In this document: piece after piece, positions 42,453 to 50,437 of the stretch
How positions within the stretch are numbered: position 1 is the stretch's first letter
Layout of the letters: each line of letters begins with the position of its first letter
Origin: JAGWRI01 sp963728785
GTDB lineage: Bacteria; Gemmatimonadota; Gemmatimonadetes; Gemmatimonadales; Gemmatimonadaceae
Assembly (NCBI GenBank): GCA_963728785.1
Contig: CAVSKV010000002.1
Coordinates: 1 to 64,000, forward strand
Direction of reading: 5' to 3'
Length of the DNA: 64,000 nucleotides
Made by a program: the position numbers and the translations under genes
Notes under the pieces: model-generated
What the model saw: only the letters and a program-made list of their open reading frames with translations
Database searches by the model: none
Told to the model about the DNA's origin: nothing

Positions 42453-43679
42453 ATGCGCACCGTTGGGCCCAGCGAACCCCTGGTGAAATCCGCACCCGCT
42501 ACCGTCCTCATCACGGACGGCGAACAGCGCGCCGCCCTGGCGGTCGTGCGATCGCTCGGACGAGCAGGACACCGAGTGATCGTGACCTCCGCGCGGCGGC
42601 GCTCGCTGGCAGGCGCCTCGAGATACGCGGCGTCCACGCTGCAACTGCCCGACCCCCTGGCCGCACCCGAGGCGTTCACCCAAGCCATGATCGGTGCAGC
42701 CCAGCACTGGCAGCCCGACATCGTCCTGCCGATAACGGACGCGGCATTGCGAGCGCTGCTCCCCATTCGTGGAGCGCTCGTCGGGGTGATCCCGTTCGGC
42801 CCGGCAGAGGTCGTCCGCCGGGCCGCCGACAAGCCCGTCGTGCTAGGCCTTGCCCAGACCCTCGGGATCCACGTACCACGCCAGATCGTACTCTCGCGCC
42901 CGGATGAAGCCGCTGATGCCGCGACGGGGAGCCTCGCGTGGCCGATCGTGGTCAAGCCCGGCAGGTCGGTCAGCGACGGCCCGGACGGTTCCGTCAAGCT
43001 CGGGGTCCGCTGGGCAAACGATATCCAGCAGCTCCGCGCGATCACGCGGTCGCTTCCCGCGTCGGCGTTCCCCCTGCTGTTGCAGGAACGCGTTGCCGGA
43101 CCGGGCACAGGGGTGTTCCTGCTTCGCTGGGGTGGGCGGACCCTGGCCGCATTCGCTCACGAACGCGTTCGTGAGAAGCCACCGTCCGGCGGCGTGAGCG
43201 TGTGCTCGGTCAGCGTGACCCCGGACCGCGATCTGCTTGCGCAGGCGGAGGCCCTGCTCGCCGCTTTGGACTGGCAGGGACCCGCTATGGTGGAGTTCAA
43301 GCGCGACGCCCAGACCGGAACGCCGTACCTTATGGAGATCAACGGCCGGTTCTGGGGGTCTCTGCAGCTCGCGGTCGATGCGGGGGTGGACTTTCCGCGA
43401 CTCCTCGTGGACGCCGCGCTCGGCCGGCCGTCGTCCACGCCGCCGTCCTGGCGCCCCGGAATACGAATGCGCTGGTGGTGGGGGGAAGTGGACCATCTTG
43501 TCGCACGTCTCCGCCGCGGAGCGAACGATGAGGTATCACCCGTCAGCCGGTTACAGGCAACGTGGGATCTTCTCTTTCCGGGCCGTGGCACGCGAAATGA
43601 AGTGCTGCGTTGGCGCGACCCGCTACCAGCGCTACGGGAAACCATCGATTGGATGACGTCACTCGGGAGCCGCACGTGA
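42453..43679 (+). CDS. ATP-grasp family ligase
   Basis: A 408-residue protein. The N-terminal preATP-grasp domain has VLITDGEQRAALAVVRSLGR. The ATP-grasp domain shows SLAWPIVVKPGRSVSDGPDG (Lys contacting ATP), FPLLLQERVAGPGTGVFLL and YLMEINGRFWGSLQLAVDAG (metal-binding E-x-N). Such enzymes join a carboxylate to an amine or thiol by an acyl-phosphate. In EPS loci they may decorate a sugar with an amino acid. It overlaps the next gene by four bases (GTGA). Confidence 0.88.
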   Translation: MRTVGPSEPLVKSAPATVLITDGEQRAALAVVRSLGRAGHRVIVTSARRRSLAGASRYAASTLQLPDPLAAPEAFTQAMIGAAQHWQPDIVLPITDAALRALLPIRGALVGVIPFGPAEVVRRAADKPVVLGLAQTLGIHVPRQIVLSRPDEAADAATGSLAWPIVVKPGRSVSDGPDGSVKLGVRWANDIQQLRAITRSLPASAFPLLLQERVAGPGTGVFLLRWGGRTLAAFAHERVREKPPSGGVSVCSVSVTPDRDLLAQAEALLAALDWQGPAMVEFKRDAQTGTPYLMEINGRFWGSLQLAVDAGVDFPRLLVDAALGRPSSTPPSWRPGIRMRWWWGEVDHLVARLRRGANDEVSPVSRLQATWDLLFPGRGTRNEVLRWRDPLPALRETIDWMTSLGSRT

Positions 43680-44815
43680 CTCCGGAAACGGGCCGCATGG
43701 CGCCATCCGTCGTGCTCCACGCGGTCAGCAGCGGCGGCGTCTACGGCATTGAAAGCATGCTGCTCAACCTGCTTCCCGAGCTCGAGCGCCAAAGCTGCCC
43801 TGTCGCGTTGCTTTGCCTGGACGGACCGGAAACCGAGGTGGGCAAGGCGGCGCAAGCACTCGGCGTCTCTACCGTCTTTGTCGACTGCGCACGACCGATC
43901 ACTCCGCGCGGGTGGGCTGATCTCTACCGAGCCATCGCCGCTCAGACCCCCAGGATCGTGCACGTTCACGGGTACAAGGCCACGATCCTCGCCGGGGCCG
44001 CGGCGCTCGCCCAGGGCATCCCCGCCGTGGCCACCTATCACAGCGTCGCGGCGAATGCGGGCGAACGGTCCAGGAGCCTCTCGTGGTACCAGACGGTCGA
44101 GACCCGAATCCTGAGGCGCTTCCGGGGCGTCGCTGCTGTCTCCGACCAGATCGCCACGGAACTGGCGGCGAGGCGAGTGGCCGGCGGCCGCATCCGCGTC
44201 ATCTTCAACGGCATCAGGACTCCTGCGGCCGGCTCCGGCGGAGGTCCCGTGTCCGTGCCAGCCAGGCCCTTCCGTCCGTGCGTTCTCTCGCTCAGCAGAT
44301 TGGTGCCAGGCAAGAACATCCATGTCGTCATCGACGCAGTGGCGGCGCTACGCGCGGAATTCCCGGAGATCGGCCTCATCGTCGCCGGCGACGGCCCTCT
44401 GCTGAACGAACTGAGCGCCCGCGCCGCGTCCCTGCGCATGCAGGATTCGATTCGTTTCGTGGGCTTTGTCCGGGACGTGGGCCCGCTTTTCGAAAGCTGC
44501 GACGCGTTCGTGTTGGCCTCGCAGACCGAAGGCATGCCGATCGCCGTGCTCGAGGCGATGGCACTTGGCGTACCGATGGCCGTTTCTCGGGTAGGCGGTA
44601 TTCCCTCCATGCTGGACGACGGGAGCGAAGCACTGCTCGTCGAGCCCAATGATTACCAGAGCCTCTACGACGCGCTTCGGTGCCTGGTCGCAGACAAGAG
44701 GCTCCGAACGAACCTGGCGAGGGCTGCCCGCGAACGCTTCGAACGTTATTTTACAGCCGAGAAGATGGCCCGGTCCTACGTTCGATTCTACGACGATGTC
44801 GCCCCGCGGGCCTAG
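43676..44815 (+). CDS. Family 4 glycosyltransferase (GT-B)
   Basis: A 379-residue protein from GTG 43676, which overlaps the ATP-grasp stop; a start at 43610 inside the preceding gene is less likely. HAVSSGGVYGIESMLLNLLP is the N-terminal loop, IVHVHGYKATILAGAAALAQ follows, then LSLSRLVPGKNIHVVIDAVA, LIVAGDGPLLNELSA and FVLASQTEGMPIAVLEAMAL (E-x7-E). It adds a sugar to the EPS repeat unit. Confidence 0.9.
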   Translation: MTPETGRMAPSVVLHAVSSGGVYGIESMLLNLLPELERQSCPVALLCLDGPETEVGKAAQALGVSTVFVDCARPITPRGWADLYRAIAAQTPRIVHVHGYKATILAGAAALAQGIPAVATYHSVAANAGERSRSLSWYQTVETRILRRFRGVAAVSDQIATELAARRVAGGRIRVIFNGIRTPAAGSGGGPVSVPARPFRPCVLSLSRLVPGKNIHVVIDAVAALRAEFPEIGLIVAGDGPLLNELSARAASLRMQDSIRFVGFVRDVGPLFESCDAFVLASQTEGMPIAVLEAMALGVPMAVSRVGGIPSMLDDGSEALLVEPNDYQSLYDALRCLVADKRLRTNLARAARERFERYFTAEKMARSYVRFYDDVAPRA

Positions 44816-44816
44816 A

Positions 44817-44993
44817 ATGCTGACTGTCCGCCGCACGCCCCGCGTGCGTTGCGTGTACGCCACAGGGGCGTCCATCCCGACGAGGACCGTTGCCACGATC
44901 ATCATGCGTACACTCCCCGCAGGGCTGTGCGGAATTGCCAGCACCGTGACCGGCAGTCGCGCGGTGATGCACCGCGATAAGGCGACCACATGA
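44817..44993 (+). CDS. Possible small basic protein between EPS genes
   Basis: A 58-residue ORF that begins one base after the glycosyltransferase stop and ends with TGA overlapping the ATG of the polymerase gene. It is Arg/Thr-rich (MLTVRRTPRVRCVYATGAS) with no recognised domain. It is supported only by the coupling geometry and may serve to re-initiate ribosomes. Confidence 0.3.
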   Translation: MLTVRRTPRVRCVYATGASIPTRTVATIIMRTLPAGLCGIASTVTGSRAVMHRDKATT

Positions 44994-46324
44994 CCGATAC
45001 GCCCCACCGTTGGGGAGCGGCACGTACGCTTCTCGCCGTAGCACTGCTCGGCTACGCGTGGCGGCTTCAGGATTTGTTCCCCTTGGTCAACGCTTTCAAA
45101 CCGATCGCCCTCGTGACCGGAGCGCTCCTCGTCGTCCTGCTTCTCGACCGCCGACTGCCGAGCGAGTTCGTGGCGGTGGCAAGTCGTTCGCCGGCGATAT
45201 TCGGGGTGATCCTCGGCCTCCTCGCGCTCGCCGGCGTGCCGTTCAGCCTCAACCAGGGGCAGAGCTTCGGTGTCGCACTCACGGAGCTGGTGCCCTCGGT
45301 CTTTCTGATGATCGCGATCGGGGCAGCCATCGAGCATCCAATCGATGCCTACCGCCTTTCGGCCGTGCACGTGGTCGGGGCACTGATCTTCTCGGTCTTC
45401 GTTCTCACTCGGTTCACCGTGGGGGCCGGCGGCCGCCTGGGAAACCTGGTCCACTACGACGCGAACGACCTGGGGTTGCTGCTGGTGTGCACGCTTCCCC
45501 TGGCAGAATGGTGCGCCCTTCACAGTGCGCGCCTAGCCGCGCGGCTGGGTGCCCTGGCCGCGATCCCGGTGTTCCTGGTGACGCTCGTCAAGACCGGTTC
45601 CCGCGGCGGATTCCTGGGCCTCGTGGCCGTCGTGGCCTACGGCATATTTGCCAACCGCTCGGCGCCTCTTCGGCGGCGGTTGGGGCTGGCGGCGTTGGCT
45701 GGCGTGCTGCTGGTCGGCGCCGCGGGCGCGACGTACTGGAAGGACATGAACACGATCCTGAATCCGACCCGGGACTACAACTGGGCAGGCCAGTCAGAGA
45801 CCGGACGAATGAGCGTTTGGAAGCGCGGAATGGGGTACATGCTCGACCATCCTGTTACTGGCGTCGGGGCCGGCGCTTTTGCCCATGCCGAGGGGACCAT
45901 CTCGCCGCTCGCCCAGCGGCAGATGTACGGCGAGGGCCTGAAGTGGTCCGCACCGCACAATTCGTTCCTGCAGGTGGGCGCGGAAATCGGGCTCCCGGGC
46001 CTCGCGGCGTTTCTCGCCCTCCTGATCGCCGCGCTGGCGCGGGCGCGCCGCGCAGTGGTGCTGGGGCTCGCCGTCGGCGACGGGCGCGCCGCGGCGATGG
46101 GGGATGCACTCGCGGCCAGCCTCGTCGGCTACGCCGTGAGCGGCTTCTTCCTGACCCAGGGGTATGCTCCCTTCACGTATAGCCTGATCGGCATCGCGAT
46201 CGGGTTGCACGGGGCGTTGGCGCGCGAGGCGATGGGCGATGAGTGGGTGGCGCCCGTTTCGGTACCCGCACGGGCGCTCGGCGGCGCGGGATCCGAGTTG
46301 ACAGTCTGGAATGCGGATGGTTGA
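44990..46324 (+). CDS. O-antigen ligase / Wzy-type polymerase family protein
   Basis: A 444-residue protein with about eleven hydrophobic spans (LIFSVFVLTRFTVGAGGRLG, LGLAALAGVLLVGAAGATYW). The large periplasmic loop holds GQSETGRMSVWKRGMGYMLD and HPVTGVGAGAFAHAEGTISP. The ligase/polymerase signature PHNSFLQVGAEIGLPGLAAF lies near residue 320. It would polymerise lipid-linked repeat units or ligate them. ATGA overlap with the small upstream ORF. Confidence 0.88.
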   Translation: MTDTPHRWGAARTLLAVALLGYAWRLQDLFPLVNAFKPIALVTGALLVVLLLDRRLPSEFVAVASRSPAIFGVILGLLALAGVPFSLNQGQSFGVALTELVPSVFLMIAIGAAIEHPIDAYRLSAVHVVGALIFSVFVLTRFTVGAGGRLGNLVHYDANDLGLLLVCTLPLAEWCALHSARLAARLGALAAIPVFLVTLVKTGSRGGFLGLVAVVAYGIFANRSAPLRRRLGLAALAGVLLVGAAGATYWKDMNTILNPTRDYNWAGQSETGRMSVWKRGMGYMLDHPVTGVGAGAFAHAEGTISPLAQRQMYGEGLKWSAPHNSFLQVGAEIGLPGLAAFLALLIAALARARRAVVLGLAVGDGRAAAMGDALAASLVGYAVSGFFLTQGYAPFTYSLIGIAIGLHGALAREAMGDEWVAPVSVPARALGGAGSELTVWNADG

Positions 46325-46451
46325 TCGGCCGGTCGGGGCCGGCCGTACATTGCGTCAGACCGGGGCGTCATTCATCGCACCGGCAAACCGACCCAGGCCG
46401 CTCGCGGCGGACGCACCCCGGTTTCCAAGGGAATCGGGGCTCTAGCGCGCA

Positions 46452-47625
46452 ATGACAGTCGCATTGCTCATCGCACTCGGCGTGTGGGGGTACGCTTACG
46501 TCGGCTATCCACTCCTGCTGATGGCCGTCGCGGCCGGCCGCCCGCGCCGCGTGCGCAACGCCCTGCCCGTCGAGTTTCCGCTGGTGACGATCACGGTGCC
46601 GGCGTACAACGAAGTGCGCGCGATCGGCGACACCATCGATCAGTTGCTCGCTGCCGACTATCCGGCGCATCTTCGCCACATCCTGGTGATCTCGAGATGC
46701 GTCCACCGACGGCACCGACGACGTCGTTCGCTCGTACGCCGCACGCGGCGTCGAACTGCTACGCATGCCGCAAAGAAGCGGCAAGACGGCGGCCGAAAAC
46801 GCGGCTCGAACGGCGCTTCGCGGGGAGATCGTGGTCAACACGGATGCGTCGGTGCGCGTGCACCCGGCGGCCGTGCAGTATCTCGTCGCGGCGCTCGCAG
46901 ATCCGGCGGTCGGCGTGGCATCGGGACGCGACGTGAGCACGGGACACACCCAGGGGCCCACGAGCCCCGGCGAGTCGGCCTACGTAGGATACGAAATGCG
47001 GGTTCGCGATCTCGAGACGCGCGTGGAAGGCATCGTGGGAGCCTCAGGGTGCCTGTACGCGATCCGCGCCGAGTTGCATCGCCACGCCCTCCCTGAGCAC
47101 CTGAGCCGCGACTTTTCCGCGGCGCTCGTCGCGCGACGCTACGGGTTCCGCGCCGTTTCGGTGCCCGAAGCGGTCTGCTACGTACCGCAGAGCACATCGC
47201 TGCGCCGGGAGTATCGGCGAAAGGTGCGGACCATGGCGCGGGGCCTGGCCACGCTATGGTACTGGCGCGGACTGCTCAATGTCCGGCGATACGGCATGTT
47301 CTCGTGGATGCTGGCAAGCCACAAATTGTGCCGGTGGCTGTTGCCCTGGGCGGCAGCGGCCGTGGTCGTCGTCGCTGTCTTCACGGCGCGCGACTCCACC
47401 CTGGCCCGGATCACCCTGGGGCTGGCCGGGGCCGGTGCCCTAGCGACCGCCGTCGCCTGGCGGCGCGAGATGGCCGGCCGGTCCGTACCGCGCGCGATCT
47501 CGATGATCGCCTTTGGCACCGCCGGACTCGTTGCCAGCGTCCAGGCGTGGCTCCATCTGCTCAGCGGACGCCGCGCGGCAACCTGGGAGCCCACCCGGCG
47601 CCAACCAACGTCGGCCGCCGGGTAG
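46452..47625 (+). pseudogene. Family 2 glycosyltransferase with membrane C-terminus, one frameshift
   Basis: The first frame has FPLVTITVPAYNEVRAIGDT and LRHILVIS, then shifts. One extra base near 46694 separates it from DASTDGTDDVVRSYAARGVE and MPQRSGKTAAENAARTALRG in the second frame. GEIVVNTDASVRVHPAAVQY is the donor DxS site, EGIVGASGCLYAIRAELHRH and LRREYRRKVRTMARGLATLW the acceptor side. Three C-terminal spans end at 47625, about 391 residues. All motifs are intact, so removing a single base would restore a normal enzyme. It is the only frameshift noticed right of 17.4 kb. Confidence 0.8.
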
Positions 47626-47643
47626 CGCGGCCCCTTCCGACGC

Positions 47644-48366
47644 TTACAGCGCGCCTCGTCGTCCCAGCATGACCGGGAGCGTCTGCAGCATGATGCGCGT
47701 GTCTTCGGCTACCGACCGGCGCTCCAGATACTCGAGGTCGAACTGGAGCTTTCGCCGCACGTCGTCGATCGACTGATCGTATTTCAGGTTCACCTGCGCC
47801 CAACCAGTGATGCCGGGCAGCACCCGCTGTCGAGTCTCGTAGTTGCCGATCTCCTCGCGGAGCGTCGCGAAGATCTCCGGCTGCTCCGGTCGAGGGCCCA
47901 CGACGTTCATTTCCCCGCGCAGCACGTTGACGAGTTGTGGCAATTCGTCGAGGCGGAACCTACGCAGCACCCGCCCGACGGGTGTCACCCGCGCGTCGTC
48001 CGGTTGCGCCCACAACTGCGCGCCCGACCGGCTCACGCGCATCGTCCGGAACTTGTAGATCGTGAACGGACGGCCTCCGAAATCGACCTTCCGGCGGATC
48101 CCGACCGGGTTCACGCCCGGGGTGCGGCGATCCATGCCGACTCGCGTCTGTCGGTAGAGAATCGGTCCGCGCGACGTCAGGCGAATAGCGAGGGCAATGA
48201 CGACCCAAAGGGGCAGCGTGATCGCGATCCCGACGACGGCAACAGCCATGTTCAGGGCCCGCCGGACGCGATCAGCGCGCGACATCTGATCATAGATCTC
48301 GTCCGCATGCTCGCCATCCAGCCGAGCAAGGTCGTGAAGGGGGGCAGTGGCCATTCCAATAGTCAT
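47644..48366 (-). CDS. Priming sugar transferase (polyprenyl glycosylphosphotransferase)
   Basis: A 240-residue protein corresponding to the catalytic half of WbaP/WcaJ enzymes. One membrane helix (ALNMAVAVVGIAITLPLWVV) is followed by LTSRGPILYRQTRVGMD, PFTIYKFRTMRVSRSGA, RRFRLDELPQLVNVLRGEMN, VVGPRPEQPEIF and LPGITGWAQVNLKYDQSIDD. It transfers a sugar-1-phosphate to undecaprenyl phosphate, the first step of EPS repeat assembly. Its ATG overlaps the stop of a 67-residue ORF, which itself overlaps the sigma-54 activator gene. Confidence 0.93.
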   Translation of the reverse strand: MTIGMATAPLHDLARLDGEHADEIYDQMSRADRVRRALNMAVAVVGIAITLPLWVVIALAIRLTSRGPILYRQTRVGMDRRTPGVNPVGIRRKVDFGGRPFTIYKFRTMRVSRSGAQLWAQPDDARVTPVGRVLRRFRLDELPQLVNVLRGEMNVVGPRPEQPEIFATLREEIGNYETRQRVLPGITGWAQVNLKYDQSIDDVRRKLQFDLEYLERRSVAEDTRIMLQTLPVMLGRRGAL

Positions 48367-48566
48367 TGCAAGTCCCGTGCGAGAACGTCCGGCTTGCGGT
48401 CGTTTGCCAAGCCCGTTGCCGGCAATGACTTGGAAGATGGGCTGACGGGCCCATGCCGCGCGCGGTCCACGATGGGTTGCGGCAGCTGTTGCGTTACCGC
48501 AACGCCGGCCACGATGCCGGATGCGGAGGCTGTTCGCACTCCGAGTCGTCGTTCGCCGCTAGTCAT
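48363..48566 (-). CDS. Possible small protein between sigma-54 activator and sugar transferase
   Basis: A 67-residue ORF starting MTSGERRLGVRTASASGIV. Its ATG lies inside the end of the activator gene (8-base overlap) and its TGA overlaps the sugar transferase ATG. There is no recognised domain. The tight double overlap argues for translation, the composition alone does not. Confidence 0.38.
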   Translation of the reverse strand: MTSGERRLGVRTASASGIVAGVAVTQQLPQPIVDRARHGPVSPSSKSLPATGLANDRKPDVLARDLQ

Positions 48567-50151
48567 GCGCAGGACCCTCGCTGGAATCGCCAGGAACGAT
48601 AGCATCATTACGAACGGGCGTCCATCCGCTCGCCGGTGTCGGGCGCTGCCATCCGTGGCGTTCCATCACCCGATAGAGCGTGGTGCGATCCACGCCGGCG
48701 ATGCGCGCCGCTTCGGACAGGTTGCCTCCCGCCCGCTCAACCAGCCATGTCAGATACTGCAGTTCGAACTGGGTGAGCACGTGCTCGCGCGCGGCGTGAT
48801 ACCGCTCCGAAAACTCGACTGCGATCTGCGCCCCGGATCCGTTCTCCACGGGCACGCGCCCCTGGGCTCCCAATGGGAGATCGCCGGCGCCGATCTGCGC
48901 GCCCGGCTCCGCAAGCACCGTGACGTGCTCGATCACGTTCTGCAGTTCGCGAACATTGCCCGGCCATCCGTAGGAGCCCAGGGCGTCTACCGCCGACGGC
49001 GCGAGTTCAGGACGGCGTGTCTCCGCCTGCCCGCGTCGCTGCCAGAACAGTTGCAGAAAGTGGTTGGCCAGCACCGTTATGTCCTCCGGCCGCTCGCGCA
49101 GAGGCGGAAGGTGGATTGGCACCACGTGCAGCCTATAGTATAGGTCTTCGCGCAGCAACCCGTCACGGCGGGCCGCCTCCAACTCGCTGTTGGCAGCGGA
49201 AATGAAACGCACGTCAACGATCGCATCGGTCGTTTCGCTTCCCACCCGGCGCACGACGCCGTCCTGAATCACGCGCAGCAGTTTCGCCTGGGCCGGCTTG
49301 GGCATGTCGACCAACTCGTCCAGGAACATGGTACCGCCATCCGCCGCCTCGAGAAGCCCGGGTTTGTCCCTGACCGCACCAGTGAAAGCCCCACGGCGAT
49401 GACCGAACATCTCGGACTCGAGCAGCGAATCGGGGAGCGCCGCGCAGTTGACGGCGACGAATGGCCGCATGGCACGGCCGCTGTTCTCGTGAATGAATTG
49501 GGCCACGAGTTCCTTTCCGCTTCCGCTCTCGCCGCTGATGAACACCGACGCGTCGGTGGGGGCGACGCGCAGGGCCAGTTCCACTGCCTGACGGATGCCC
49601 GGCGAGACACCGAGGATCGTCGTCGCACTCCGGCCTTCGCCGGTGATGCGCGGCACTCCCACGCGGTTGCGCGTGATCGCCACGCGGTGCGCCGCCCGAC
49701 CCACGACGACCCGGAGCTGTGCCGCCGACATCGGTTTCGCGAGGTAATCCCACGCCCCGGCCCTCACCGATTCGATGCTCGATTCGATGGTCGGATCTTC
49801 GGTCATCATCACGACGATCGTGCTTGGACGCGCCGCCAGGGCGCGCGCCAACAGTCTCATGCCGCTAACTTTTGGCATGTGCAAATCAGCAAGAACGATA
49901 TCGAAGCCTCGGCGAACGACGAGGTCGAGCGCTTCCTCGCCTTCGTTACTGACCATGACGTCGTAGCCATCGAGACGCAGCACGCTTGCGCACGTCTGGG
50001 CGACCGACTGGTCCTCGGAGACGACCAGGATCTGAACGGGCGCCAGGTCGCCAGCGCCCAGAGCGGATGCGCCGGCGTTCGCCGAGGGCGAAGCGGTGGC
50101 GGAGCGGACCGGAGAATCGTGCTTCAAATCCGATGCGACCTGAGCGTTCAT
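48559..50151 (-). CDS. Sigma-54-dependent response regulator (PrsR/NtrC type)
   Basis: About 530 residues taken from MNAQVASDLK at 50151; in-frame starts at 50184 and 50202 fall at or before the predicted promoter start. Receiver domain: ILVVSEDQSVAQTCASVLRL and IVLADLHMPKVSGMRLLARA, acceptor Asp present. AAA+ domain: Walker A GESGSGKELVAQFI, the sigma-54 contact loop GAFTGA, and FLDELVDMPKPAQAKLLRVI. The Fis-type HTH NLSEAARIAGVDRTTLYRVM ends the protein. In exosortase/EPS bacteria the PrsK-PrsR pair with RpoN controls such loci. No PrsK kinase is in this window. Confidence 0.9.
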   Translation of the reverse strand: MNAQVASDLKHDSPVRSATASPSANAGASALGAGDLAPVQILVVSEDQSVAQTCASVLRLDGYDVMVSNEGEEALDLVVRRGFDIVLADLHMPKVSGMRLLARALAARPSTIVVMMTEDPTIESSIESVRAGAWDYLAKPMSAAQLRVVVGRAAHRVAITRNRVGVPRITGEGRSATTILGVSPGIRQAVELALRVAPTDASVFISGESGSGKELVAQFIHENSGRAMRPFVAVNCAALPDSLLESEMFGHRRGAFTGAVRDKPGLLEAADGGTMFLDELVDMPKPAQAKLLRVIQDGVVRRVGSETTDAIVDVRFISAANSELEAARRDGLLREDLYYRLHVVPIHLPPLRERPEDITVLANHFLQLFWQRRGQAETRRPELAPSAVDALGSYGWPGNVRELQNVIEHVTVLAEPGAQIGAGDLPLGAQGRVPVENGSGAQIAVEFSERYHAAREHVLTQFELQYLTWLVERAGGNLSEAARIAGVDRTTLYRVMERHGWQRPTPASGWTPVRNDAIVPGDSSEGPAHD

Positions 50152-50197
50152 AAGGTATGGAACCGGTTGGACCTGTCGCTTCATGCCCGTGACCTTA

Positions 50198-50213
50198 TGC
50201 ACGGATCGGGCCA
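50198..50213 (-). promoter_or_regulatory. Candidate sigma-54 promoter of the activator gene
   Basis: On the minus strand TGGCCCGATCCGTGCA has GG (50212-50211) and GC (50200-50199) ten bases apart. It matches TGGC-CG and TGCA but lacks the first T of TTGCA. It would make the activator autoregulated. Confidence 0.4.
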
Positions 50214-50377
50214 GGGCTTTGGGGACATTTTCGCCCGGCAGGGGCCTGTTTTCGCACCATCCTGGAGCATGACGCCTGTTGCGGTACGCACCGAATCGCG
50301 CCCGCCCAGGTCCGCCCTTCCTTAGATTGGTGATTCCAGCTGTGGCGCAGCCGCCCTATCTTGCTGTTGCGCTGCCG

Positions 50378-50393
50378 CGGTACCGGAATTGCA
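50378..50393 (+). promoter_or_regulatory. Candidate sigma-54 promoter of the Wzc-GlmS-Wza operon
   Basis: CGGTACCGGAATTGCA has GG (50379-50380) and GC (50391-50392) ten bases apart with an exact TTGCA. The expected start is near 50404, 34 bases before the kinase ATG. The -24 block is less conserved. Confidence 0.5.
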
Positions 50394-50437
50394 TAGAAGG
50401 TCCTCCGTCAACCCTTCCTAAGATTCGATCACCTGCC

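Noticed and set aside
48368..48383. Sigma-54-like TCGCACGGGACTTGCA on the minus strand before the sugar transferase
   Set aside because: It has C in the invariant GG of the -24 element and sits directly on the start codon, so it was not annotated.
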